Positions 21,443 through 31,601 of a DNA stretch of 64,000 nt are shown piece after piece. The position numbers and the translations under genes were made by a program. Source of the stretch: Spiroplasma endosymbiont of Poecilobothrus nobilitatus (lineage in GTDB: Bacteria > Bacillota_I > Bacilli_A > Mycoplasmatales > Mycoplasmataceae); the NCBI RefSeq assembly GCF_964030655.1, contig NZ_OZ034915.1, forward strand, positions 620,001-684,000, given 5' to 3'. The stretch's first letter is position 1; each line of letters opens with the position of its first letter. The notes under the pieces were generated by a model that saw only the letters and a list, made by a program, of their open reading frames with translations, made no database searches and was not told the DNA's origin.

Positions 21443-22372
21443 ATGTCAATTTTTGATAAAAATGAAAACGAAAGATATGCATATTTTTTAACGAATTTTA
21501 AAGAAATACTTGCATATTGAGTAGTTATGATTAATGGTCAATTTATTAAGTCATCATTAGATAATTCATCAACTAAATTATTTGGAATGAATGTTGATAA
21601 AGCAATTTTATTTTTTGATATTAATTTAGATTCAAATAATGAATTACATGAATTAGGGATTATTAAAGAAAGTTATAGTATTGATTTAAAAAATGATTTA
21701 GATTTGAATTTAGGGAAAAAAATAAATAAGAAAAACGAAGGAAAAAATTATGATTTAATTTATAAACAAATTGATAATTTTTTTATTGAAGATTCAGAAT
21801 TATTGAAATTTTGTGAATATACATTAAATATTACTAATTTATCAATGGAAACGGATGGACCAACAATTAGTGCTTTGAATAATTACAAATCAGTTGCTTT
21901 TAATAGTTATCCAACAAAAATTTATGAATTATTAGATTGATTTGGTATTGAAATTGTTGATGCAATTAATAACGGATTAAAAGTAAAACGTTTTGGTGTT
22001 AAAGACAATAGCGCTGGTAGTAATAGCAAGATAAGAAGAAAACCAAGATTAATGTCAAACAAAACTTTAAAAAATATTGATAATGATGATAACAAAATTA
22101 ATAAAGAAATAATTTTTACTGAGTATTTTGCAAATAATGGTAATATTAGTGCTAAGTTAATTGCTTTAAATAAGTTGTTACCACTGTTAGAAGAAAAACG
22201 AGCTGAAATTAAAGATTTTAATCCTAAGTTAGAATATGATATTTTTAGTTTTTTACAACATACAAAATATCGTAATTCTTTAACATATCAAGAAGATAGC
22301 GAAGCTGAAAAATGTTTGGATAAAGTTTTTAAAAAAGCGATGCTATCGTTATATTTATTAGATATTGGTTAA
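21443..22372 (+). CDS. Unknown acidic protein of 309 aa
   Basis: The ATG at 21443 follows CAGGGGTGAAG, and a TATAAT lies near 21398. The frame uses UGA Trp at two places. No signal peptide or membrane helix is seen. Residues 50-75 (KAILFFDINLDSNNELHELG) loosely resemble the first exonuclease motif of DnaQ-like proteins, but the catalytic Glu after the first Asp is absent (FDINLD). The C-terminal third (from about 204) is helical and charged. I do not recognise the family; it may be Spiroplasma-specific. A type C IS begins 22 bp after its stop. Confidence 0.75.
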
Positions 22373-22461
22373 AAAACGAAGAAAAAAATAAGACTGCACC
22401 CCAAAAAGTAAGTAAAATAAAAAAAGATTTTGTTAAATTTTTATAGGGGGTGCATTTTTAT

Positions 22462-22725
22462 ATGGCAAAAAAAGGGCAAAAATATAACAAATATACATCA
22501 GAATTTAGAACAAAAATCATTGAGGAAATTAAACAAAAAAGTTTTTGAATAGTAGCAAAACAATATAATATAAATGCAAATACAGCAGAATCTTGATGAA
22601 CAAATCATAAAAAAGGAAAATTAAACAATCCTAAAGGACCTAAAATTTCTTTTGCCAAAAGAAATTTAGAATATTATAAAACAAGGTATGAATTATTAAA
22701 AAAGATCCATGACTTTTACAATTAA
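22462..22725 (+). CDS. Type C element OrfA, copy 2
   Basis: An 87-aa HTH protein nearly identical to the copy at 2967, here with a proper ATG and a TAA at 22723-22725. Differences include SFW for SCW and NTAES for NTVES. With orfB deleted after about 85 bp (remnant ends at 22808) it has no transposase partner in this copy. Confidence 0.75.
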
Positions 22726-22808
22726 GAAAACTAAGAATAGTCTCTTTTATTAAAAAAAATTGTCGTGAATATTCAATAAAATTATTACTAGAAGTAACAG
22801 GGTTAAAA

Positions 22809-23484
22809 TGGAATGGTAACACTTTTTAGGGCACTTTTTATATAGACATTTGTTTTCTAAAAGTAACTGGAGATAAATAATTTAAACTGCCATGAATTCG
22901 AATATTGTTATATCAATGCACAAAATCAAAAAGTTCGTATTTTAATTGTGTTAAATTTTTAAATTTTTTACCCTTAATAAATTCAGTTTTAAAAGTTTTG
23001 TAAGTTGTTTCAGCCACAGCATTATCATAAGGGCAGCCTTTATTGCTTAATGATCTTTTAATATTAAAAGTTATTAAAATTTCATCAATGATTTTATTTT
23101 TAAACTCATTACCACGATCAGTATGAAATAGAGTTATTTGATTTAATGGTCGTGTTATTTTATGAAAAGCTTGTTGGACCAGTTCGGCTGTTTTATTCGG
23201 CCCAGCACTATAACCAATTATTTCACGATTAAACAAGTCAATTAATAAACAAATATAATGTCATTTAGCGCCAACTTGAACATATGTTAAATCACTAACA
23301 ATAACTTCATTAGGTTTTTTGTTGTTAAATTGACGATTTAAAATATTATTAATTTGGTCATTATTGACTGTTGTTTTATGATTATGATATTTTAATTTGG
23401 TGTATTTAGAAACCAAATTATTTTTGATCATAAAGAATCTTATTTTTCGCCGCGATAAGATGATATCTTTTCTGTTTAAAATAA
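22809..23484 (-). mobile_element. Type B IS3 element, partial reversed copy
   Basis: It starts with the right-end repeat TGGAATGGTAACACTTTTTA at 22809 and is cut at 23484, where the forward copy begins. The outer left-end repeat, orfA and the beginning of orfB are missing. It is an inverted copy of 24031-24706, giving arms of about 676 bp. Confidence 0.9.
22838..23484 (-). pseudogene. Type B OrfB, 5'-truncated
   Basis: Covers OrfB from [15 protein letters not shown] (C-terminal to the start region) to TAA 22838-22840. It includes all three DDE residues ([34 protein letters not shown]). There is no start or OrfA, so it is not functional by itself. Confidence 0.85.
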
Positions 23485-23565
23485 TGGATAGGCTACAATT
23501 ATTAGGACCATAATTATATAGACTTAAAAATTAGATAAAATTATTAAGAAAGAAGGAATATAAAA

Positions 23566-23844
23566 ATGGGAAATAAAACTTCATACTCTGAAGAATTTAA
23601 AAAACAAATTATCATGCTATATAAAAATGGTAAAAGTGTTATTAATCTAGGGCAAGAATATAATTTACCAAAACCAACTATTTATAGTTGAGTTAAAAAT
23701 TATAATAATTCTGGTTCATTTAAAGCAAAAGACAATCTCACACTAGAAGAAAATGAAATAATAACTTTACGAAAAGAACTTAAAGACTTGAAAATGGAAA
23801 ATGACATTTTAAAGCAAGCCGCACTGATAATGGCCAAAAAATAA
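23566..23844 (+). CDS. Type B OrfA (HTH and leucine zipper)
   Basis: A 92-aa IS3 OrfA: HTH in [20 protein letters not shown], then a zipper-like end ([19 protein letters not shown]). It ends at TAA 23842-23844 just after an A6 run (GCCAAAAAATAAC). OrfB lies in the -1 frame, so this A6 is the likely slippery site for the OrfAB transposase, as in other IS3 elements. Confidence 0.88.
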
Positions 23845-24677
23845 CAATAATTAATAACAACAAAACAAAATATTCAGCAAGAAAAATATGTAAGATTTTG
23901 GGTTTATCAAAATCAACGTATTATTATCAAACTAATAAATGCATTAACAAGCAAGTTAATAATTATGAACAAGAAATTATCAGTGCCTTTAATAAAAGCC
24001 GCAAAATTTATGGGGCTCGCAAAATTAAAGTTATTTTAAACAGAAAAGATATCATCTTATCGCGGCGAAAAATAAGATTCTTTATGATCAAAAATAATTT
24101 GGTTTCTAAATACACCAAATTAAAATATCATAATCATAAAACAACAGTCAATAATGACCAAATTAATAATATTTTAAATCGTCAATTTAACAACAAAAAA
24201 CCTAATGAAGTTATTGTTAGTGATTTAACATATGTTCAAGTTGGCGCTAAATGACATTATATTTGTTTATTAATTGACTTGTTTAATCGTGAAATAATTG
24301 GTTATAGTGCTGGGCCGAATAAAACAGCCGAACTGGTCCAACAAGCTTTTCATAAAATAACACGACCATTAAATCAAATAACTCTATTTCATACTGATCG
24401 TGGTAATGAGTTTAAAAATAAAATCATTGATGAAATTTTAATAACTTTTAATATTAAAAGATCATTAAGCAATAAAGGCCGCCCTTATGATAATGCTGTG
24501 GCTGAAACAACTTACAAAACTTTTAAAACTGAATTTATTAAGGGTAAAAAATTTAAAAATTTAACACAATTAAAATACGAACTTTTTGATTTTGTGCATT
24601 GATATAACAATATTCGAATTCATGGCAGTTTAAATTATTTATCTCCAGTTACTTTTAGAAAACAAATGTCTATATAA
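23838..24677 (+). CDS. Type B OrfB transposase, intact
   Basis: 280 codons in the -1 frame relative to OrfA, through UGA Trp, to TAA 24675-24677. The N-terminal HTH-like part ([15 protein letters not shown]) precedes the integrase core with [20 protein letters not shown] and [14 protein letters not shown], giving a complete DDE set. There is no independent start near the beginning; a methionine-free upstream part argues for synthesis by frameshifting from OrfA. Confidence 0.88.
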
Positions 24678-24817
24678 AAAGTGTCCTAAAAAGTGTTGCC
24701 ATTCCAATACTTTTTATTAGTACTTACTAAAATGGGTGCACTCTAAAATAATTCGTTTTTTATTTATTAAAATTATTTTAAGAAGTTTTCCGTTATAATT
24801 TGTAGTAGGTGATTATG

Positions 24818-25267
24818 ATGAAAGTTATTTTAATTAAAGATGTTAAAGGAAAAGGAAAAGTTAATGATGTAATTGATGTTGCTGATGGTTATGCAAAAAA
24901 TTATTTAATTAAAGAAGGTTTTGCAATTCTAACAACTTCTGCTAATTTGGCTAAATTAAATGTTGTTTTATCACAGCAAGCAGCACAAAAAGCAACAACA
25001 AAAGCTTATTTAGAAGAATTAAAAGCAGCATTAGAAGAATTAACATTGAATTTTAAATTAAAAGTTCATGATAATAAAACATTTGGTTCTGTTTCTTTAA
25101 CACAAATTGAAGATCGATTAGCGAAAGAATTTAACTTAAAAGTTGATAAAAAGAAATTTATTGATAATAATAATTTAACAAGTTTTGGGTTACATTACCT
25201 AAAAATTAAATTAGCTCCAAATATAATTGCAACATTAAAAGTGATGGTAGAAAAAAAGGAGAGTTAA
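24818..25267 (+). CDS. rplI: 50S ribosomal protein L9
   Basis: 149 aa with the conserved N-terminal domain ([29 protein letters not shown] form), a connecting helix (residues about 40-80) and the C-terminal RNA-binding domain. ATG 24818 gives the canonical start MKVILI with the AGGTG site 6 bases away; in-frame GTG 24809 and ATG 24815 are possible but less likely. A TATAAT at 24793-24798 serves it. Four bases separate it from dnaC, the usual rplI-dnaC pair. Confidence 0.93.
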   Translation: MKVILIKDVKGKGKVNDVIDVADGYAKNYLIKEGFAILTTSANLAKLNVVLSQQAAQKATTKAYLEELKAALEELTLNFKLKVHDNKTFGSVSLTQIEDRLAKEFNLKVDKKKFIDNNNLTSFGLHYLKIKLAPNIIATLKVMVEKKES

Positions 25268-25270
25268 TTA

Positions 25271-26647
25271 ATGGAAAACATCAATAAAACAGAATTAAAT
25301 AAACTTAATGTTATTAATGATGCGGAAAAAAATGTTTTAGCAATAATTGCACACTCCATTACAGCGGCTGAAGAAGTTTTTTTAATTTTAACAGAAGAAG
25401 ATTTTACTGTAATGAATTACAAAGTAATTTTCAAAGCTTTACAAGAACAATTTTCAGCAAAGGTTGCAATTAATATTACAACATTAAGCAATTATATGTT
25501 AAAAAATAATATTTTAAATAAAATTGGTGGCATTGAATTTTTAACTGATTTATTTCAATCATATACAACAGATGCTAATTTATCTGAATATTTAGATATT
25601 ATTATTAAAAATACAACCTCACGTCGATTAAAGGCTGTTGTTGATAGTATTAATCGTCAGATTGATGCTCATCAGCCAATTGATGAAGTTGTTAGTCACG
25701 CAGAAAAAGAAATCTTAGATGTTAAAAAGGAGCGAAAAGGGAATTTATTTAAAACTTCATATGACGAAGTTGATAAAGTACTACAAAAAATTGAATTGTT
25801 AGAAAATTCCTGCGAAATGTTAACAGGAAGTCCAAGTGGTTTTCGTGATTTAGATCGTATGACATCAGGTTTTCAAAAAGGGGATTTTATTATTTTAGCG
25901 GCACGTCCTTCAATGGGAAAGACAGCATTAGCTTTAAATTTTGCTGTTAAATCAGCTGCTCAATCAAAAAAAGCAGTTGCTATTTTTTCAGTTGAAATGC
26001 CAGCAGAACAATTAATTCAAAGAATGCTAGGAAGTTATTCAACAGTTGATTCTGTTAAAGTCCGAACTGGTAAAGGGTTACAAACGCGTGATTGAGAAAA
26101 TATTACCAAGGCGGCAGATTTTTTAAAACAAACAAAATTATTTATTGATGATACGCCAGGTTTGAAAGTCATTGAATTACAGTCAAAGTTAAGAAAATTA
26201 TGTCGTGAAAACGAAGTTGGCTTAGTTGTTATTGATTATTTACAATTACTTAGCACTGGAACTCATTTTGGCGATTCACGTCAACAAGAAGTTTCAACAA
26301 TTTCCCGGCAACTTAAAGTATTATCTCGTGAATTAGAGGTTCCGATTATTTGTTTATCCCAATTATCACGGTTAGTTGAAAAACGAGAAGACAAAAGGCC
26401 AATTATGTCTGACTTACGTGATTCAGGGGCAATTGAACAAGATGCGGATATTATTATGTTTTTATTTCGAGAAGAATATTATACTGCTAACGATTCAAAT
26501 AAAATGGAAGGACCAATGTTAGAAACAGAAAAGGCACAATTAATTTTATCAAAGCATCGAAATGGCCCAACTGGGAGTGTTGAATTATTATTTGTAAAAA
26601 AACACGGTTCATTTGCTGATTATGGTTTGCAAAATACAAAAATTTAG
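25271..26647 (+). CDS. dnaC: Replicative DNA helicase (DnaB type)
   Basis: 458-aa hexameric helicase at the replication fork; the Bacillus name is dnaC. The N-terminal primase-interacting domain spans residues 1-150, followed by the RecA-like motor with Walker A (ARPSMGKTA, about 211-219), Walker B (VVIDYLQLL) and the SQLSR and LRDSGAIEQDAD motifs. One UGA Trp at 26093 interrupts a standard-code reading. ATG 25271 follows AAAGGAGAG at the end of rplI, so translation is coupled. Confidence 0.95.
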
Positions 26648-26701
26648 GATACTATATTAATTAGTGAAAAATAAATTAGTGTTTAAGAAAAGAGTACTAT
26701 A

Positions 26702-27928
26702 ATGCGTAAGTTATTATCAATTTTTGCAGCAACAACTTTGGTTACAGCATCATCAGCATCAGCTGTCGCTTGTAGTGGTGCACTACAAGGAAAACCTATT
26801 TCTACTTTTATGTATAATGGAAATCAAAAATTTAGTCATGCCCCAACAGCAACTGGTAAATCAACAAATGGAATTGATGATGTAACACAATCAGGAAAAG
26901 ATGAAAATGGTGCTCCTTATGAATACAGTTTACAGGGTGGGCAATTGGGTTTAATTAATAATGCAATTAAATCTATTTTACATGGTATAAATTTGACAAA
27001 AGATAATAGTGTAACAACTGGTAAAGGAACAAAGTGAACTGATGAGCAAATTGCAGCTGGCTTAAAAGGGCAAAAGGATGAACTAATTAAAACTGCAAAA
27101 ACTGATGCGCAAGATCCTTTTGATAGTAGTAAAAAAAATAATCAAAAAGTATTATGAGAAGAATTTTTTAACAATTATTCAACTAGTTATGACTCATACT
27201 ATAGCCAAGTTGCTTTCCTTGCAAATGAAAATAAAACAATTTTAAATAAAACAAATGATAATTTGGTTACAATGACTGGGAATGCAGAAAATACAAAGAA
27301 TAAAGAATGAGTTAAAGAACAAACTTGGCCAGATGGCAAAAAAACTCCTTATACACCTTCATCATTAAAAGTATTATCACCTATAGCAACGATTCTTGAA
27401 TGATTAAATGATCCAAAAAATGGCTATAATCAAGGTTATGATCAAATTGATCAAAATCGCGGATATCAATCAGCACGTTATATTGCAATTGTTATTCCTA
27501 ATGTGACAATTCGCTTTGAGTTTCAAGGAGAACATAATCGTTTTACTTTTACAGTAACAATTGATAAATTAGTAGGTTATGCAAATTATCTTGTTTACGA
27601 AAATCCAAATAGTACAAAAGATAATACAACTTATGGTCATCAATGATTTTTCCTAAGTTATGGTTTTTATGACTTTGAGAGTTTAAAAGATGATGATGAT
27701 TATCATCACTATAATTTTAATGCTATTCCAGATGATGTTAAGATTGATCAAAATATTAAAATTGCATTAGGATTTGTTAAAAAAAATGATTATAAAGGAA
27801 TTTTAACAGAGGAGGAAGATAAGGAAGTTGGCAAAAGTGGTCAATTCCCAACACCAGAAACAGATTATACTTTCCCAGCTCTAAAATGAAAAATTAATGT
27901 TGATTCAATTACTGACCAATATAAATAA
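26702..27928 (+). CDS. Spiroplasma-type lipoprotein
   Basis: 408 aa with a lipoprotein signal peptide: MRKLLS, a hydrophobic stretch, and a lipobox ending in Cys24 (SAVAC-SG). The mature part is soluble, Asn/Lys/Thr-rich, with UGA Trp throughout. Motif-like segments are TKWTDEQIAAGLKGQKDELI and YQSARYIAIVIPNVTIRFEF. It resembles other surface lipoproteins of spiroplasmas in layout only. It lies behind dnaC but 54 bp away with its own GAAAAGAG site. Function unknown; membrane-anchored outside the cell is inferred from the lipobox. Confidence 0.85.
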
Positions 27929-28142
27929 TTGATATTAAAATTCTGGCAATTGGTTCATTAGATAAAAAGTATCTAGTAATGGGCTATGAAACTTTTCTTG
28001 AACGAATTAAGCATTATGCAAAATTAGAAATTATTGAATTAAAAGAAGTTAATAATAATAATAATAATAATAATAAACAAGTAACAATTAATGAACAAAC
28101 AGCATTAGTAATAAAAAAACTATTAGATTATTCAGAATATTA
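27925..28142 (+). pseudogene. rlmH: 23S rRNA pseudouridine1915 N3-methyltransferase RlmH, truncated by IS
   Basis: The frame reads IKILAIGSLDKKYLVMGYE then FLERIKHYAKLEIIELKEV, a clear match to the first 45 residues of RlmH (YbeA). An Asn repeat coded by (AAT)8 follows, then about 25 residues with the family's pattern. The frame is cut by the IS1595-like element at 28143. The SAM-binding knot and C-terminus are absent on the other side. No ATG/GTG/TTG start precedes it in frame after the TAA at 27922-27924, only ATA or ATT codons, so even the start looks lost. Confidence 0.75.
28051..28074 (+). repeat. (AAT)8 microsatellite in the rlmH remnant
   Basis: Eight perfect AAT units encode poly-Asn within the truncated rlmH frame. 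It is typical slippage-prone sequence and consistent with loss of constraint. Confidence 0.9.
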
Positions 28143-29284
28143 TTTTAATTTTGTAGAAAACTCTTGATTAAATAAAAAAAATCATCAATATGATAACTTT
28201 AAAAGAAAATTATATAAACTTTTAATATTGTTATTTAACTTTTTTATACGTTAAAATATAATACCGATGATTGTTGGTTTGGCGTTAAACCTTTATGCTG
28301 GTATTTTCATTTTCAGAGATTTAAATAATTTTGAATGTTCGCGAAACCTAAGCCATGATAATGAATTAAGGATTCTTTAAGATTTGATTGTAATTTACTA
28401 ATTTTATTTAACTTCCGATAACTAGCATCAGGATTTGCACTAGTTTTAGTTGCTAATAAAATAGAATTTGTTTGTTTTGCTACTAATAAATATAATGGTT
28501 GCCTGTCAGAAATAATAATTGAATTTTCTTTGATTAATTGTTTATTAATATTTTCAATAATTCACTGTTTTTGTAATCGTTTTGTGTTGGTTGATTTAAC
28601 ATAAATATTATTATTGCTATCAACAGCCATTTGAACACAACATTTAGTGTTGGTTGAAAATGAATCAAGATGAATTTTTCTTTTATCAAATTTATCTTTA
28701 AAATTACCTTTGTGGATTTCTTTAATAAATGTTTCATCAATTTGAATTTGGCCATTTAACGTTTTAAATTTTAATTGGGTGTTTTCTAATTGTTTTGATT
28801 TCATTATTTTTTGGCGATTATATCAAGCGGTTTTCGGTGATGTTTTAATAAAGTGGGAAATCATTTTACTAGATTGCCCTAATAATGAAATTTGAATCAA
28901 TAAATTTCACTGTTCATAATTTAAATGACTTCAATACGTAAAATGATCACGAAAAGCATCAAAACTAGCACGACATTTTTTGTATAAATATTTTTGTTTT
29001 CCTTCAGGATTATGACCATTTTTAACACAATAAAAAGATTGACAATTAGGACATTTAATACCTTTATCCCTAAATTTTTGTTCAATTTCATTTAAGCGTT
29101 TTTGTTTTTTAATTAATTCTGCTTCTTTTTTGACTTTTTCATGAAATTCTAAAAATTGATCATCTGTTAAACTATTTATTAATTCTTCAATTATTTTTTC
29201 CATTAATTATTCACCTCTTATATTAAAAATATACCTAATTTTAGGTATATTTTATAAATATCAAGAGTTTTCTACAAAATTAAA
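28143..29284 (-). mobile_element. IS1595-like element, copy 4
   Basis: A 1142-bp minus-strand copy with both terminal repeats. The flanks share AATATT but do not give a clean 8-bp duplication. It ends 31 bp before the -35 box of the ribosomal superoperon and cuts rlmH on its other side. Confidence 0.92.
28244..29203 (-). CDS. IS1595-like transposase, open but zinc ligand lost
   Basis: 319 aa open from ATG 29203 to TAA 28244-28246. N-terminal helical region, zinc ribbon (residues 51-77), then the ISXO2-like DDE domain with IDETFI. The second half of the ribbon reads YKKC instead of CKKC, so Cys74 is Tyr. The second catalytic segment reads ISDRQPLY rather than ISDMQPLY. The frame is whole, but DNA binding may be impaired. 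Confidence 0.85.
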
Positions 29285-29315
29285 GAAATATTTTAATTTT
29301 TTTCTTAAAAAAGAC

Positions 29316-29344
29316 TTGCATTATTGCCTATTATCCAATAAAAT
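29316..29344 (+). promoter_or_regulatory. Promoter of the S10-spc-alpha superoperon
   Basis: TTGCAT (29316-29321), exactly 17 bp, then TAAAAT (29339-29344), 111 bp before the rpsJ start. It is the best sigma-A-like promoter between the IS right end and rpsJ. Confidence 0.75.
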
Positions 29345-29361
29345 AAATAAGCATGTATATT

Positions 29362-29425
29362 TTGTGTAGACATCTTTTGTGGTCTATCACCGATACACTG
29401 ATAGGCGTTGCAAATGTTTACACAA
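29362..29425 (+). promoter_or_regulatory. Structured leader RNA before rpsJ
   Basis: A 12-nt inverted repeat, TTGTGTAGACAT (29362-29373) with ATGTTTACACAA (29414-29425, one mismatch), encloses a second hairpin, CTATCA (29384-29389) with TGATAG (29399-29404). The rpsJ ribosome binding site follows 15 nt later. It could be an autoregulatory ribosomal-protein leader (L4 controls S10 operons in several bacteria). No T-run follows, so control would be translational or by RNA stability. Confidence 0.55.
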
Positions 29426-29454
29426 AAAATATGAATAAATTAGGAGGAAAAATA

Positions 29455-29763
29455 ATGGCTCAAACTAAAATGAGAATTAAATTAAAAGGTTTTGATCACC
29501 GTGTGGTTGATCAATCAATTAAAAAAATCATTGAAGCAGCTCAAGCAGCAGGAGTAGAGGTAAAAGGACCAATCCCTTTACCAACTGATCGTAATATCAT
29601 TACTATTTTAAGAGCAACTCATAAATATAAAGATTCAAGAGAACAATTTGAAATGAGAACACATAAAAGAATTATTGATATTATTAATCCTGATGGTTCA
29701 AAGGTAATTGACACTTTAAAAAGAGTGCAGTTACCAAGTGGTGTAGAAATTGAAATGAAATAA
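29455..29763 (+). CDS. rpsJ: 30S ribosomal protein S10
   Basis: 102 aa, normal length, first gene of the superoperon. [25 protein letters not shown] and HKRIIDI are family hallmarks. The ATG 29455 follows AGGAGG. S10 sits in the small-subunit head and can pair with NusB in antitermination. Confidence 0.96.
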   Translation: MAQTKMRIKLKGFDHRVVDQSIKKIIEAAQAAGVEVKGPIPLPTDRNIITILRATHKYKDSREQFEMRTHKRIIDIINPDGSKVIDTLKRVQLPSGVEIEMK

Positions 29764-29827
29764 ATAACCATTCTTAAATTTAATTTATAGACAAGATATA
29801 CATGACGTATTTTCAAGGAGGAAAGAA

Positions 29828-30610
29828 ATGAAAGGAATCTTAGGGCGCAAAATTGGTATGACACAAATTTTTGCTACCGATGGTAGATTAATACCAGTTA
29901 CAGTAGTTGAAGTAGAACCTAATGTTGTTTTACGAGTGTTGACAAAAGAACAAAATAGTTATCAAGCGCTTCAATTAGCTGTCGAAGATAAAAGAATTAG
30001 CTTGGTTTCAAAACCAGACCAAGGACAATTCAAAAAAGCGAATACAACACCTAAGCGCTTCGTTAAAGAAATCATAAATATGGATGGTTATAATCCTGGC
30101 GATATTATTAAAGCTGATATTTTTACTGCTGGGGAATTCGTTGATGTTACAGGAACTTCAAAAGGGAAAGGATTTACCGGTTCAATTAAAAGACATAACT
30201 ATTCACAGGGGCCAATGGGACATGGCTCAGGTTATCACCGTGGTGTTGGGTCAATGGGAGCTATTGCCCCAAATCGAATTTTAAAATCTAAAAAAATGCC
30301 TGGACATATGGGAACCGAAAAAGTAACAATTCAAAATTTAGAAGTTATTGCAATTGATACTGAAAAAAATGCTTTATTGGTAAAAGGTTCAATTCCAGGT
30401 CCAAAAAAACAGTTTGTAGTTATTAAAGAAGCAATTAAAGGTTTAAAACCAAATACACCAACAGAACTAGTTAAAAGAACTATTGAAACAAAAACACCAG
30501 AGCCCACAGCAAAAGAAGAAAAACCAGTTGAAGGAGTTGTTGATGCAACAGTTGATACAACCCCAACGGCAGTCACTGATGCACACCAGCCAGCATCAAA
30601 GACAGAATAG
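29828..30610 (+). CDS. rplC: 50S ribosomal protein L3 with acidic/Thr-rich C-terminal tail
   Basis: 260 aa. The L3 core runs to about residue 205 (start [27 protein letters not shown] and [17 protein letters not shown] in the central loop region). The last 50 residues are a Thr/Pro/Val/Glu-rich tail (from about [14 protein letters not shown]) not found in typical L3 proteins of about 209 aa. L3 nucleates 50S assembly near the peptidyl-transferase centre. Confidence 0.96.
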   Translation: MKGILGRKIGMTQIFATDGRLIPVTVVEVEPNVVLRVLTKEQNSYQALQLAVEDKRISLVSKPDQGQFKKANTTPKRFVKEIINMDGYNPGDIIKADIFTAGEFVDVTGTSKGKGFTGSIKRHNYSQGPMGHGSGYHRGVGSMGAIAPNRILKSKKMPGHMGTEKVTIQNLEVIAIDTEKNALLVKGSIPGPKKQFVVIKEAIKGLKPNTPTELVKRTIETKTPEPTAKEEKPVEGVVDATVDTTPTAVTDAHQPASKTE

Positions 30611-30632
30611 TTTTGTAGAAAGGAATTTTAAA

Positions 30633-31259
30633 ATGAAATTACAAGTACTTGATGCGAAGGGAACAAGCGTTAAAGAAATTAGTGTAAATGATGACATTTG
30701 AGGAATTGAGCCACATCAGCAAGCAATGTTTGATGCTGTTATTGCGCAACAGGCCGCAATGCGTCAAGGCACACACAAAACTAAGACAAGAACTGAAGTA
30801 TCTGGTGGGGGAAGAAAACCTTGAAGACAAAAAGGAACTGGTCGTGCTCGCCAAGGTTCAATTAGAGCACCGCAATGAAAAGGGGGGGGGGTTGTTTTTG
30901 GTCCAACTCCAGAAAAAAATTATTTAAAACATGTCAATAAGAAAGTCAGAAAATTAGCAATTAAATCTTCATTATCGTTGAAAGTTCAAGAAAAAAATAT
31001 TATGATAATTGATCAATTTGGAATTGACAAACCTTCAACAAAAGCAATGGTTGAAGTTTTAAATAATTTAAAAGTTAATGGTGAAAAACTATTAATTATT
31101 ACCACAGAAGGTGATGAAGTTAATTTTAAATCATCACGTAATATTGAAAAGGTAAATATAATTACATCAGCTGGTATTAATATATATAATTTATTAAATG
31201 CAAACAAATTATTAGTAACAGAAAAAGCAATAAAAGCAATTGAAGAGGTGTACGCATAA
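30633..31259 (+). CDS. rplD: 50S ribosomal protein L4
   Basis: 208 aa with UGA Trp codons at conserved Trp positions ([17 protein letters not shown]). The extended loop, residues about 45-95, includes [12 protein letters not shown], coded by a run of ten G (30882-30891), remarkable in this AT-rich genome and a risk spot for frameshift errors. ATG 30633 follows GAAAGGA. The stop overlaps the rplW start (TAATG). L4 lines the exit tunnel and is the usual repressor of S10 operons. Confidence 0.95.
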
Positions 31260-31546
31260 TGCATATTACAAATGTCATAAAAAAGCCAATTTTATCAGAA
31301 AAAACATATCATAATATGGCAAATGGGGTTTATACTTTTGAAGTTGCGCGTACAGCAAATAAAGTTCAAATTAAAAAAGCTTTTGAAAAAATCTTTGAAG
31401 TAAAGGTTGAAAAAGTTAATGTTATTAATTATGACCCAAAAGAAAAGAAAATGGGAAAATTTGTTGGAGAGACAACATATACAAAACGTGCAATTATTAA
31501 ATTAAAACCAGGTGAGAAATTAGATTTATTAGGAGAAGATAAATAA
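31259..31546 (+). CDS. rplW: 50S ribosomal protein L23
   Basis: 95 aa. [13 protein letters not shown] and the basic loop ([19 protein letters not shown]) are characteristic. L23 sits at the tunnel exit, where trigger factor and SRP dock. It is translationally coupled to rplD through an overlap of one base. Confidence 0.95.
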   Translation: MHITNVIKKPILSEKTYHNMANGVYTFEVARTANKVQIKKAFEKIFEVKVEKVNVINYDPKEKKMGKFVGETTYTKRAIIKLKPGEKLDLLGEDK

Positions 31547-31601
31547 TTCCAGGATACACTATCTGGGACTGTTTATTGGCGAAATAGGAGGATAAATAAA
31601 A

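Larger units (their letters stand above)
23485..24706 (+). mobile_element. Type B IS3 element, complete forward copy 1
   Basis: 1222 bp from TGGATAGGCTACAATTATTA (23485) to ...GCCATTCCA (24706), with both ends and both genes intact. No target duplication is seen because the left neighbour is the truncated reversed copy and the right neighbour is the type C end. This is the best candidate for an active copy in the window. Confidence 0.93.
22395..24740 (+). mobile_element. IS3-family type C element, copy 2, gutted by two type B elements
   Basis: The left end (TGCACCCC..., 22395) and the right end (...GGGTGCA, to 24740) match copy 1. Only 22395-22808 and 24707-24740 remain of this element; most of orfB is gone. 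The gap is filled by a partial reversed type B element (22809-23484) abutting a complete forward type B element (23485-24706). At least two insertions and a deletion are needed to explain the arrangement. Confidence 0.88.

Noticed and set aside
22809-24706. The inverted type B pair as a composite transposon carrying cargo
   Set aside because: Nothing lies between the two copies; they abut, and one is truncated, so there is no cargo.
30882-30891. The run of ten G in rplD as a frameshift error
   Set aside because: With exactly ten G the L4 frame continues correctly ([11 protein letters not shown]) through conserved sequence, so no error is needed.
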